A program made the translations under genes and the position numbers. Shown in pieces: positions 23,266 through 35,715 of a stretch of DNA of 64,000 nt. Each line of letters begins with the position of its first letter. Within the stretch, counting starts at the first letter, position 1. The stretch lies in contig QANY01013371.1 in NCBI GenBank assembly GCA_003255025.1, positions 1,199,263 through 1,263,262 on the forward strand. The letters are read 5' to 3'. Source of the DNA: Datisca glomerata. Its lineage: Eukaryota > Streptophyta > Magnoliopsida > Cucurbitales > Datiscaceae. Under the pieces are notes generated by a model. That model made no database searches. It saw only the letters and a list, made by a program, of their open reading frames with translations, and had not been told where the DNA came from.

Positions 23266-23967
23266 AATTTGTAAAGAGGAAGTGAAAGGGTTCCTGTGAA
23301 AGAACATAGTATGTCGATATGAAATTCCTCGGGTTCTCGAATCTGGCAACGAACTCCAGTTCATCGAGAAAATGGTGAAAACCTTTTGCGAAGACTTGAA
23401 AATTAACAACCGATCCTCTACATTCTACTATCCACAAGAAAAAAGACAAGTTGAGAGGTCAAACCGAATTGCACTTTACAATTTGAAGAAACGACTAGAA
23501 TCAGACAAGGGAAAGTGAGTGGAAGAATTACCAGCAATACTGTGGGCAATAGAATAACTCCTAGAGAAACAATGTGTGAAACATCATTTGCTCTACCATA
23601 TGGAGTGGAAGCAGTGATTGTTGTTGAAATCAGAAGCCCCACTATGAGATCTAGACTGGATGAACAACAAAATGAAGAACTCCTAAGAAATAACATTGAT
23701 GAGATGGAAGAATGACGAGAAACATCCCTAATCTGGATAGACCATTACAACTAGAAGATGAGATCTTACTTTCAGAAAAATGTACAAAAAAGGAAATTCC
23801 AGAAGGGGGACCTGGTCATAAAAAAGATCTTTCAGACAGAGGGAAAGTTTGGGCCAACATGGGAAGGGCCATATATCACCAGCAGAATAGAGGGAAGTGG
23901 CTACTACCGTTTAAAAAAAAAGAAGAAGGAACGGATCTACCTAAACCCTGAAATGCAGCTCACCTAA
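23266..23967 (+). pseudogene. Gypsy-B integrase, C-terminal part
   Basis: Joins directly to the RT end without RNase H, the integrase zinc finger, or the start of the catalytic core. It keeps FCEDLKINNR, a YYPQ.. QVERSNR block, a TPRET..TSFALPYGVEAVIVVEI block (about 23550-23640), NEELLRNN(I/L)DE, and the C-terminal KFQKGDLVIKKIFQ and GKFGPTWEGPY (about 23790-23880). It ends at a stop near 23967. Confidence 0.88.
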
Positions 23968-24092
23968 GGAAAGACTTTGTTTAAAAATTGTAACATTCAT
24001 TATAGTGAACACTTTTCCCAAAGGATTTTCCATGTAAAAATTCTCGGTGTCAACCTTCTCCTTTACGCTAAAAACTACAACAGAAATAAGAT

Positions 24093-24360
24093 CATAAAGT
24101 CATTGGGAGAAGCAGTTCTTAAGTCTTACTCTCAGAAAGAAATAAGGGCATAAAGTTCTTGGGAGGGTCTTACTCTCAGAAGGAAATAAGAGTATAAAAT
24201 CCTTAGGAGGGGCAGTTCATAAGTCCTTCTCTTAGAAGGAAAAAAGAGCATAAAGATCATTGGGAGGGGGAACGCGTAAATCCTACTCCTAAAAGAAACT
24301 AATGGCATAAGATCCTTGGGAGGCGCACTTAATAAGTTTTGCTCTCAAAAGGAAAAACAA
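24093..24360 (+). repeat. About 57-bp tandem repeat between pol and the antisense gene
   Basis: CATAAAG-type landmarks recur at 24093, 24149, 24193, 24249 and 24306 (spacing 56, 44, 56, 57). Units share CTTGGGAGGGG and TACTCTCAGAAGGAAATAAG. One unit has lost about 12 bp. Confidence 0.85.
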
Positions 24361-24831
24361 CTTCTAAGGACAGGCGAAAAATGAGGAAAAAAAAGAATGG
24401 GAAATGAACTAGGCAAAACCAAAAAGCTGTAAAAATGGGCAGCTCAACCAAACGGGAACGAGCCACTTTATTGTATCATGAATCGACCAAATCAAACTCA
24501 ACTCTTCAAGCAGACTTAAAAAGGAAAAAAATTGAACGAGTACGGGTAAAACAGGTAACTATAGGAAAAAAATTCTATTAAATATTTGAGAAAATGAACT
24601 CATTGCAAAAATATTTCTCTAGGTTTTTGCCAAGTGTTTGAGAAAAGGACTAAAGAGAGCAGAAGTAGAAAATCATTTGAGTATTGAAAAAAAGGAAAGG
24701 TGATAGAAGAAACAGTGAAACAGGAAAGATCTTCTCATTAACTTCAAAAAAAATACAAGGAAATCTGTCGAAAAGTAAAAATACAGGAAAGGGAAAAGGT
24801 ACATAGAAAAGTAAAATACAAGGAAACTAGT

Positions 24832-27036
24832 TTAAGACTCCTCTTCAGGAGTGGCCTCCATATGAGGGTCAGAAATGGGAATAGGAATGTCCGGGTCAGG
24901 TTCGATGGGGTCGTGAGAAAGGTCAACAAGAGGCATGTGGGGAGCCTTGCCGGATTTGGCGTCACAGTAGCCCACACTATAAGCCATACCCTCAGCCTGA
25001 TCAACAATGGCCTGGTACTCAGCCTCAATTTTGGGGTCCTACTCACCAGCCTTATCCAATGATGCCTCGGCACATGACAAATTTTCTTATGCCTCGGCCA
25101 ACTTCCCTTTGACAATGGGCAAGTTCTCCCCGTTGATCTCAGCAGTCCTCTCTGACTCTCTTCGAGACTCCTCCAAACTCACCCACTCAACCGTAGCGGC
25201 GTCCAACTCTTCAATGAGACAAGTGACGACCCATTGGAGCTCAGCTTTAACCTTCCTCAAATGATCTCGTACAGCGAGAATGGCACCGTGAGACTTATGG
25301 ATCTCCTGCACCTTCTTCTTGAAACTCACTTTCTCGAGCTTCATAGAGCGAATGTCCTCTTAGAGGTCGTTGTGATAAGTCACAGCCTACAAAACCCTCC
25401 AAGTGTTAGTAAACGGAAAAGAATAAAGGAAAGAACAAAGATATGCAAAGAAAGTGAAACGTTACCTACATCAGACTATGACTATGGCTGATGATCTCAT
25501 CATCAACCGACATCTGGTGGAGGGAAGCCGTGTCCATATCAGACTTGATCACATTCGTGACTGTGTGTGAAGAGCAAGATCCTTCCAGAAGCTCACGGAA
25601 GCAGGAACAAGCAGAGTCATCGTATACCGATGCCATCTCCAGATGTGAGTCTCCTCGGGCATCCCCTGAAAACAAGAAGACGAATGTGCTAGCCTTTAAG
25701 CAGACAGGGGAGGAGGAGGATAAACTTTTTCTCATGCTGAAGTGTCATCGGCTACGGGGGCATGAGGATCAGTTGAACCATGGGGTAGAACAACAGTAGA
25801 AACGGAAGTGGGAGTTGGCAGTGCAGTAGCATCAGGGACGTTATCGGAGATGTTAGTGGTCTCCGTTCTCAGGCGGACATTCCTCTTCCAGCCAATAGTT
25901 CCCCATAAGTTGATCAAGAGGCGCTTTGACATCTCAAACTACTCATGAGCAAAGCGGAATAACGCGTCTTGATCTTCAGCTTCTTTCTGCTCTGCTTCCC
26001 ATTCTCTCTCCTCTTCGTCTTCTTCCTCTTCCTCCTCCTCAGACTCGGAAGACCTAGAAGAACTAGACACCATGACCTGGTGGAAAGTAGGAATGTGGAT
26101 GGCCTAGGGAATCTTTGAAGCAGAAGAAGGCATGCAGTTTCTGCTATAGGAACGGGGGCGTAGGCAACATTGATTTACCTCCTTGGATTGAGGAGATCTA
26201 TCCACTCTTGTTCTAGGCAGTTATAGGAACCAGGGAGTCTTGCAGCTACGTCTTTGGGGATGAAAGGCCTTTTGTTTAAATTCGTATCTGCAGAAAAAGA
26301 GGAAAGGGTTAGTATTATTTAAAAAAACATAGAGAAAGGAGAAAAGAAAAGGGGAAAAGATAGACCAGAGCTCCGACTACTTACTGAAAGATCCTCAGAT
26401 CCTGGGGATGATCCAGCTGCCATCATCGCCCTGAGTTTTGCCAATCAAGAGGGTCCTGTCTTCCCAGCCTTTATCTCCTCTCGGGAGATCAGTGACTAAA
26501 CCTTCCTGCTTCTCGCTAGCGTGGGGAGGCAAGTAGTAAGACGTGCCGCGCTTCTTAATAATATACACGGCACGAATTTTATCTACACCTATGTTGAGGT
26601 CATGCCTCATGTTTAAGACTTCTATCTCTAAATGAATTTTGCATGTGTTAGGGGTGTGTTGGGAAGGCGCGAGGTAGAAAGTGCCAAAAATATCTTAAAA
26701 GATGGGGGAGAATGGGAGTTTCAATCCTAAAGTTATATACATGGAGGCCAGAGTGATTTGATATGGAGGATTGCAGGGGAAAGACTTGGGTATCCCATCC
26801 TCAAAACCATAAATGACATTAGAAGGGAAGGCGTCTTAGTGGCGGTCCATAAAGCGGTTGAACTTGTCCTGCTTTCTAACTAGTGGAACAGTGACTTTAA
26901 ACTCTCGCTCTCTTTCCCATAATTGACGAAGAAACCCCCAAGAAGAAGAAAGGAACAGAAAATGAGCAAAAATGGAGGAAAAGAAATGAGACTTACAGGG
27001 GACAGAGTATGAGCAGAAGCAGAATGAGAAAGACAA
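24832..27036 (-). pseudogene. Antisense gene of Gypsy-B (putative gypsy-type transposon protein, spliced)
   Basis: On the minus strand, exons can be traced with GT..AG introns: exon A to 26385, intron 26384-26288 (GTAAGT..CTGCAG); exon B 26287-26179, intron 26178-26077 (GTAAAT..CACCAG); exon C from 26076 to about 25731, uncertain intron to 25672 (TTTTCAG); exon D 25671-25466, intron 25465-25387 (GTAACG..TTGTAG); exon E 25386-24832. Exon A has blocks such as YGFEDGIPKSFP, ITLASMYITLGLKLPFSP and FYLAPSQHTPNTCKI, which resemble the plant 'putative gypsy type transposon' domain (PF04195). Exon C begins with a Ser/Glu-rich acidic run, exon E is a charged coiled coil, and the tail ends DPHMEATPEEES. 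A few in-frame stops remain. The start codon is unsettled. Function of such proteins is unknown. Confidence 0.7.
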
Positions 27037-27496
27037 AGACTTTTAAAAAAAACTCTACAAAAGTGAAAAGGAAATGAAATTCAATTTATGGATTTGAAAG
27101 AAAAGTAAAACGCAATCAATTATGAAAAAAAGGTGTGGAGTGCAGCAAGCACATAGGGACGGGACGTTTGAAATGACAATGTCAGCCATCATTAACAACA
27201 GGCAAATGACAAAATGACAGTTGGAAAGAGAATGAGGCGTGTCTTGAAAACTCGCACCAACCGACTACGGGGAGGCAAAGCGACGCATGTAATAACTAAG
27301 AACGTATTTTGAAAATGCATGATTTGCACCGGGAGTCGAGTACGGGAAGGAGGAACGACGCAGACCAGTGAAAAAATGATATTACTGAAAAATGCATCAG
27401 ACAAGGCAATGATGGGCACGCGCAGAGTGCACTCATTACACTTCACGAATTGAAATTCGTTGAATGTAATGAGGGCAAATGAACAAGCAGAAAAAC

Positions 27497-27992
27497 TGCA
27501 TTATGCCATGTTGACGGAAATGATCAACCGAGAAGCAGTGAGGAGATTTCCCCACATGAGAACGGGAAGAAGGAGAATTGAGTCACAAAAAATATCAAGT
27601 GGTTGTGGCTGATTTGACGGTTGAAAGATTAAGTGATGAGACGGTTGAAAGGAACAGATGAAGTGAATGGGCTCATACCTGACAAGAGATCCCACGAGTA
27701 TGGGTGAGATCCTATAGATGTGACCTCTGAAAATATAGGAGAGATGATGATCATTCCCTTTCTATAGGGAAGAGGTTGATCATTCCCCTCATTTTTACTA
27801 TTTTATTGTCACAATTGTTATTCTATTTATACCATATGGCTTATATAGAGGTTTGGGTAATAAATGAGAGTATCAATCTAATTCAATACAACTCAAAAAA
27901 TCACTTAGTGTATTGACTACTCTCTCTCTCCCCGTCATTTCTGGCTGATCATTAATAATACTCAATTAGTGTGGAGGGAAAATTCATTTACA
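27497..27992 (+). repeat. 3' LTR of Gypsy-B
   Basis: 496 bp, TG..CA, aligning with 19495-20068 throughout. Divergence is substantial, so the insertion is old. Confidence 0.8.
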
Positions 27993-30900
27993 CCATTATT
28001 TAAAATAATTCAGACGTAGTGTTAAGTACATCAAACTAGATCATCAATTTATACTTTAAACCTTTGAGTTTTAAAAGTTGAAATTTGCTTCTTAAATTAT
28101 TTAAATCCTTCCGTTTAGAGCTATTTATTTATTCGTTAACGTAGTTATTTTAGAGCTACTCAAAACGTGATTGTATTGCTCATTTCACATGCTTTTATAT
28201 TTGTCTCTCCTATCCTATCATTACATTTATCGTAAAATGCATAACCATCTTCTTCGTAAAACATGCTATGAGAAACAACAATTCCACGTTGAGATCACAA
28301 ATAGCATTAAAATGACAGAGTGAACAAAATATGAATACGTGAAATAGCCATGAATGATGGCAAACTGGAAATTAAACAGTTTCATATAAATTTTGAAATA
28401 ATGAGATTATTAGAAAAGAAATATCACATTTTTTAAGACTTAGTAATAGATTTTGTATAACACTGATATTAAACTATCACGAATTAAATGCAAATTAGGG
28501 AGTGTATTTAAAACATATAGAAAATCCAAGTCATCCATCCAACCAGCAAATTAACGAAATCCGAGACTGGCTCTAAGCTGTTACCTACCGTCTAGAATGA
28601 GGGCTAGCCAGTGTCCCAATATGACCCCCATGTGATTTGCTGCTTAATCCTTGATCTTTGCGCTTTGAACATAGAATTTCTCGTTTTGACTTTTTAATTT
28701 TAAATATTCACATTGTAAATTATTTACTCACTCCGGTCCATAGTTTATTTGAATTTATTTTTTAATTGCTGCAATATATTAAAAAATAATTATATAGTAT
28801 GGTGTGTGATAGGATAGTCAACAAGTGTGGCTTTCCCAATTCATTCTAAGCTTAATTTGTACCAACTCACAATTACTAATGTCCATTTGAATCTGTGCTC
28901 ATACTATGTCCGTAAACTCATGCTCATCCTCTATTATTTTATCAACAAAGTGTAAGGAAAAAAATGAATTGTACGATTACAAAAATCAAATTTTAAAACT
29001 TCTTTTGATAAAAACTTTGAGACGTTACTAGTAATGTCAATCTAGCTCTTTTTGTAATGAGTAAGTTAAATAGTGTTTTGCTGTAAGCTTAAATCGTTTA
29101 GTCTATACTTTGATCACTTGATAATTAGAGTAAATAGCAAAAGTAGGTTTATTTACCAAAAAAAATGTCAGTTTTTAGAATCATTTTCTTATCCTAAATA
29201 TAATATTGGAGCTCTTACATCAATTGTTTTTTTTTTAGGTTTAATGTTAAATGGATGTTTCTAACATACTCAAAAAATCTAATTCATGAGCTAAGAATGA
29301 CTCCAACCTATATTATTAGGTCAAGATACATTCTCAACCGATGTTGAGCTATTTTTTTAATAATTCCGTCATGTGTACACCGGCCTTTTATCTAATCATT
29401 TATTACATGAAAATGTAATATACCAACTTATAATTAAGTTGGTTATGATACTTTGTTAACTGAAAATATAACTAATGAGCTTAGAACTACTCTAATCTTT
29501 TATATATATATATTTGAAAATATATTCTAGACTAATGTGAATGTGAGATTAATTCCTCACAGGGATGAATTAAATTTTAAAACAAATTATGAGAAACAAC
29601 CAATGGAACCATGTTAATTACATAGACTAAATAATAAATTCAATTAGGGAATATAGAAAGAGAATTTTTAGGTACTCGATTAAATAGGGAATAAGTCGGG
29701 ATAACAACAGACAAAAACTTCACCCAAGTTCACCCTAATTATCAACTAAGTAAGCTGACATGCATGATCCATTTATTTATTTTTTTAATGTAAACAAACT
29801 CTTGGTTCATCGTTAAAGGAGAATGCATAATTTATTATTAGCGTATAATTAATAAGAAAAATATATCAAATATAAAAAAATGTATAGGACAGAAAATCAG
29901 TTTAAAATTTTAATTATTGGTGGAAGCAAATCTTTTTAACTTTATTAGACATGAGAATAGAGTAATCTTAAAGATTTGACCTGTCATGAAAGTAATAAAA
30001 CCCGTGATTCTTTTGTTTCCTCCGTCAAAAACTAACCAAATTTTATTTTTTTATCTCTTTCGTGGAAGATTTTTTTTGGAGGATAGAGAATCTTACCATT
30101 CTGATTTGGCTATTTTAATGTGTAGTGTGTTAGTATTTTTTAAACAAACTGAGCCAATACTTGTCAACTCAAACTTATATTATTATTTTATTTAGAAAAA
30201 AAACGTATCATTTAGCTTGTAATGATAATTTATAGTTTTAGTCATCAAATAGTGAAAAGATATAAGACATGTTTGTTAGCAGTTGATTCGTTATTTATAT
30301 TTTTTTATTATTATTTTAATAATATATTAGATTGAGTTAAATAATCATGATATTATGAAAGTATCAATTAAATTAAAATTTTTTGACGTAGTTATTGATT
30401 CTAATAACGAATAATCTTATTTAAAACAAATTTCAATTCTTTTGTACTTGAAATAAAAAAAATGATCGAATTAAAAACGTTATCAAACAGATATTTTTTA
30501 AGAACCGACTAACACTATTTATTATATACATATTATATATGTATATGTATGTATATTTCACTGTATTTGAATTTAAAATTTTGAAAAAATTATAATAATG
30601 ATCATTTTATGTTTACATGTTGAGAAAAAGAAAAAGAAAAGGTCAACAGGCTGAGGCGAATGATGACGGCAGTGGTGTATATATAATAGGAGGTTTCTTT
30701 TATCAAAGCTAATCATGATCATAGCGTATTACGTTTTACATGTTATCTCTAGAAATCTAGAGGCACGTGAATAAATAAATATATTACCCTTAAATTTAAA
30801 AAAAAAAGTCATCAAAATGAACAGCTTTTGTTGAAAAATACTTTGAACTTAATCCACCTTTAATGAAACTCGATGCAATCATTCTAAAGTCACAAGTCTA

Positions 30901-31033
30901 ATCTATACCCTTTTTATTTTCATCTTAATTCATTTTATATAAACAACAAAGAAGCTAATTATTTATTAATATAGATAACTCAATAACCAATAGATATAGA
31001 CATACTTCCATTTCTTTTAACCTAACTCTTAAA
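27993..31033. other. AT-rich intergenic DNA
   Basis: No conserved protein seen. Open frames at 29073-29264 and 29986-30195 on + are AT-rich chance frames. A patch at 30640-30700 is less AT-rich but holds nothing recognisable. Confidence 0.5.
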
Positions 31034-31431
31034 GGAAAAATTATATTTTATCATTAATGAATATTTTAAATTTTAAATTTTATAGTATTATATTTTAAAT
31101 TTTAAATTATCTTGAAACTCATAATTTTAATATTAAATATAACTTCGTCTACTGCACTGTACTTTTTTTACAAAACGGCATTATTTTTCTCTATCTGAAA
31201 TAACGTTATTTTAGATAATACCTATTTTGGATAACATAATCAAGAAGATCATCGTCTCAAATAGAAAAATGATGTCGTTTTGTTAAAATACTAATTTACA
31301 GTAGACAAAGTTACATCTAGAGTTAAAATTATGAATTCCAGATAGTTCAGAGTTTAAACAGTAACATTTTAAAATTTAGAGTTTAAAGTGTCTACTAATG
31401 ATGCTTTAAGGAAGTAAAGTGTAATTTTCTT
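31034..31431. mobile_element. MITE-like element with long inverted arms
   Basis: The left arm (from about 31034) and the complement of the right arm (to about 31431) align over roughly 170 bp. Matched blocks are CATAATTTTAA, TGTCTACTG/CGTCTACTGCA and ACAAAACGGCAT/ACAAAACGACAT with ATTTTTCT. A spacer of about 60 bp separates the arms. Ends read GGAAAAATTATATTTTA and, on the complement, AGAAAATTACACTTTAC. There is no ORF. It lies about 110 bp left of Copia-2. Confidence 0.75.
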
Positions 31432-31544
31432 AATTTTTATTAATGGAGTTATAAATTAACTTCGATTGAATCAATAATTAACTTCATGGTATAGATTACT
31501 TGTGTGCATCTAACCATTGTTCAACTTCATCACATCGTTATTTT

Positions 31545-33779
31545 TGTTTGGGGTTTTACTCTCAAAGTATATGTATTGACATTTTGATGTAAAATTTAAT
31601 GAGCCTTACATTTTCTTATAATTATTATCTTTAAGTTATTGTTGAATAATTTATATAAATATATGAAAATTTCATATTCATTAATGAGACTATGATCTTG
31701 TATTAATACGAGAAGATTAAGATCATAGAGAATGAATAAAATTGTCAATGACATATTAAAGTATGGAAGCTTTTATGAATGGTTGCTAGTACGGCTCACT
31801 AAGCATTATGAATGCGTGTGATCTAAATCCGAATCATTAATATAGATAGACATCTTAGTGATATACTTTATATAATGAGATTATATATGACTAGACTAAT
31901 GTGAATTAATAACTTTATCAATGTCTCATTTATCATACAGATTTAATACACATCAATTCGATGATCGTATGTAGATTAGTCTGAATCCTGAGTAGTCATG
32001 AACTCATATGCATGTTTATTGGATCTTTTGATTCACTCGCTAAATTTTATTTGTAAAACAGGCTAGTGACTTTTATTTTGGAGATTCAGTGATGTGGATG
32101 ACTGGGAACATGATATCATACAATATTTGGAATCCAAGTTTTCCTAACAGATCGTACATCGATTCCCTTAAGTGTAAATTCTGAAACTGAATGGTTATTG
32201 AGCTCAAATTCATAATAAGATTATAAATTAGTCATTCACTACTATATTAATGGTACTTAAGGATCAGGAGGAAACTAGAAGGGTAAAACAATAATTTTGA
32301 TCAGTTCTAATTTGTGAACCAATAATTGAAAGATATAACTACGTGAAATGCTTATATCAATGGACTACATGAGAATACTCTGTAAATACAATCTATAATC
32401 TCTAAGAGTGTAATTTCAATTTATAGTAGAGTAATCATGTAATTAATAAATAAGATTATTTAATTAAAGAGTTTAAATAATAATCTGGTTTATTGAAGCT
32501 TAGGATTATAGGTCAATGGTCCCCAAATCACCTATGCACTACACAGTCTAGAGTATGAATATTTCAGGACATTAGAAAATGACTTACTTGCTAAAAAATT
32601 TATATTCTGGGCAAGTACATAATTATGAGATAACTATATATGATTAATTAGTTAAGAATTAATTAATTGAATTATATTTATATCAATTTTTTCTAATTAT
32701 CGATAAGTAAGACAAAATATCTAATTTGTGAAATTAGATAATTAAATTATTATTAGATAATAATTTGGATCAACTAAGTATGTTATTTGTCAAATAAAAG
32801 ATAATTTAGTTGATAAAGATAATTAGATATGTTAATTTTGAATTAACAAATATATAGATATGTAATTTGATTAAAATAAATATTTAATACGCATTAATTG
32901 TCACGTGTCAATCACTGATTAGGTATTAGAGATTGACATGGATTTTTGTAGTTCCACGTGGTACTATAATAGTGGGTGTGCAACACTGTAGTGCCACATG
33001 GTACTACAGTGGTGCCATGAGGCACAGTGCCATGTGGCACTGCAGTTGAATACAATACTAGTGGGTCCCACTGCTATTGGTAATTTTATAATTAAATATT
33101 ATTTCAATTATCCCAAAATATCTGATATGTCATTATCAAAAAAAATATACATATATTATTCTAACGGCATCATATGTATGAATCGATCAAGAATCAATCA
33201 ATCAGCCGAATGAGGAATCAGTTCATCAATCAAGAGTTGAGAGAAGAACACAATTTCTCAAGGAGTGATTTTTCTACGATTAAAAGTTAATTGAAATCTC
33301 TAAAACAATAATCATCACGTTCTTTTAGAGAATTATCTCACAAAAATCATTCTTAGTAAAATATCTAGATCACATGTGTTGAGTACATCTACAGACAGAA
33401 AAGTGTTTTCGTTATATTCTACGTGCTCACACACACCCTAGTGCGTTGAGGACTGACTTAGAATGTCTTGGTGTGGATCTCGAAGTCTGCTGATCGTTGG
33501 AACGATTTCATGGGAACATAGAATTGATTGGTTTCGCGAGTACGCTTGATTTAGACTACAAGATATATATTATTCCTAACCTTGCATGTTATAAATTTAA
33601 TATATAAATATATAATGGATCCTGACTGATTGAAAAAAGTTTTCAATAAATTTTTTTTTGGTATCGTAGCGTTGCGTGATTTTATTTTATTAAAAGATTT
33701 GATTTTTATTAAAAATAATAATTTTTAAAATGGCCTCGCACCACACGTTTCCGCCGCGCACGCACCGTGAAGATCAACA
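31545..33779 (+). repeat. 5' LTR of Copia-2
   Basis: About 2235 bp. It aligns with 39433-41540 and, from about 245 bp inside it, with 46043-47985 and 52226-54197. Near 32940-33070 it carries several copies of GTGCCACATGGYACTACAGT-like units, a small internal repeat also present in the other LTRs. Confidence 0.9.
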
Positions 33780-35715
33780 AGTGCTATCAGAGTGATCTTT
33801 ATATATTTATATGTTAAATGTTGTGTGTGTTTTCTTGCATTATCCATATAATATGTGATATGTATGAATGAATGGATGGTTATATTTTTTTGAATGTATG
33901 GAAAATAATTGATCGTTAATTGTATGGTGATTATTGGGTTAGACTTGTTCATTTTATTTTTCCTTAGATATTTTGTAAGCCGTTTTGGGGTGTAGGAATT
34001 TTTATAATTTTATTTTGAATATTTATTGTAATTATTCCGATCACGAGACGACGAAGAATGCACGAGAAGAACGATGAAATTTACTATTCATGGAGTTTAT
34101 TGTTCACGCTGGAAAATACTGTTCTAGAGGTGGTGGCTGGCGGCTACCGACAGTGGGATTGGCGACGGCAGTGGTGGCCGACGGTGGTGGGGCGACGATA
34201 GGAGAGTCCTATAGTCGGTGGCAACTTTTGTCAATTTTAAGGAAGTTTCGCATAAACTCTGAGCCCAACTAACCCTATTCGTTTAAATTTTGAAATTAAT
34301 ATAATTTTAAAATTAATTTTTAATTTTATGAAAATGAGAAATTAATTATTAATGTTTAAATTTATGAATATTAGAACTTAATATGTTGATTGAGTTTAAT
34401 CCAAATTTGATAAAATCAAAAAAATATTTATTTAACTAAGTCAAAGTCAACTAATTTTAAAAATATAATTATAGAAACTAATTTTAATTAAGAAAAATAG
34501 TTTTTCTTAATTAAATATAATTTCTTTCAAAGCTTGGAGATTAGGAAGATGGATATTAGGAGGAGAATGCAATATTTAGCAAATATGTATTTTTGAAGTC
34601 CGTTTTATAATTTTATTTCTTTATTTCAAGGGTTATAATTTAGAAATACCCAATAGTTACTCGGTCTATTATTATTTTATTTAATTATTAAATAATTATT
34701 TTAATTATTGTGTTTGATAACATGTCCATGCATTAGTCGATCACATGTCGTATATGAAAATCTCACACAGTTTTATTTAATCATGCATCTCATCAGTAGA
34801 AATATGATTTATTATAATTATCCTAATATGTTTATATGTATTGCTTTATGAAATCAATTGCATGTAAACTGCTAGGTTTTAATTAGTTAAAACTTGGTAT
34901 TCACATCACAATAAGGGCTATAGTAACCTTAATAACTGACTTTAGTAAATGAGTTTTATTAAAGTTAAATAAATATAATTAATTAGTTAATCTAAATTCA
35001 CATAATTATGACTTTGGCCTTTTAGAAGATTAAATGAACTTAGACCAATAAGATTGATATGACTTATTATTAAATATTCATAGGGTTATTATTTTAACTT
35101 GCAATTAATTTGAAATTAATTAATTAGTTAAAAATGGAAATACATAATCCTAAATAAGTGAGTGGAAGAAGGTTGACATGTCAATGTAACCTACAACCTT
35201 CATTATTAGTATAATATTCTGAGGTACAGTGAGTGTCTCGAGATGACTTTGTTTTCATCCCCCTAAGGAAGGTTTCGATCTGTATCAATACTAACGTTAG
35301 ACTTCTTAAGAAAATAGGAGAAAGTGATGTAGTTTAGTTTTGACCGACCCTAAGACGGCATATTCTAAATCAAGTCATGGAATCTGAAATAATGGGTTAC
35401 ACTCACAAAATCATAATTAAGCTTTCATGTGGATAGTTGTGATTCGACCAAACAAGGGTTACATTATTGTTAAAAGAGAAAATATGAGATATTTTAAGTT
35501 TTAATTAATTAGGATGTGAACGTCTCATAAATAGTCCGAGCTTAATGTGACTGACCCTAAATTAAGTTTTAATTTATCGTGATTAGTAAATGTTAAATTT
35601 TGTGTGTTTATTACGTTGCATTCATGCATCACGTTTACTTTTTGAATTCTAGATATTTATCAATTATATTGAATCTTGTCTGTTTTAAATTTCAGTTATC
35701 ATTATTATATCTACC
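33780..35715 (+). other. Long 5' leader of Copia-2
   Basis: The DNA from the primer-binding site to the gag start is AT-rich, except for a GC-rich island (about 34125-34200) of CGGCGG-type triplets. A matching leader with a similar island exists in Copia-3 (48300-48480). GGAGAGTCCTATAGTCGGTG after the island is conserved in both. No long frame is shared, so an RNA role is more likely than a protein. Confidence 0.65.

Larger units (their letters stand above)
19495..27992 (+). mobile_element. Gypsy-B: Ty3/gypsy LTR retrotransposon with antisense gene (decayed)
   Basis: LTRs at 19495-20068 and 27497-27992 share their start (TGCAYTATGCC), a TATATAAGG/TATATAGAGG promoter box, and the end region GTGGAGGRAAAATT. 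The leader TTTTGGTACTTTCATTGAGAG follows the 5' LTR and is the form seen in plant gypsy elements. Gag, protease, reverse transcriptase and integrase follow in gypsy order on +; a spliced gene lies on the minus strand between integrase and the 3' LTR. This layout is known from some Tat-lineage elements. Many stops, plus loss of RNase H and most of integrase, make it non-autonomous. No target duplication was recognised. Confidence 0.85.

Noticed and set aside
24744..25115. 123-codon minus-strand frame rich in Arg and Leu
   Set aside because: Overlaps exon E of the antisense gene in another frame; the frame ending DPHMEATPEEES has the protein-like composition.
25491..25799. 102-codon plus-strand frame within the antisense gene
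   Set aside because: Sense-strand shadow of exons C/D; no domain and no link to pol.
19490..27997. Target-site duplication for Gypsy-B
   Set aside because: Flanks AAACC and CCATT do not match; ends may be eroded or misplaced by a few bases.
34090..34272. Plus-strand 60-codon frame in the Copia-2 leader
   Set aside because: Not conserved in frame in Copia-3; better explained as non-coding leader.
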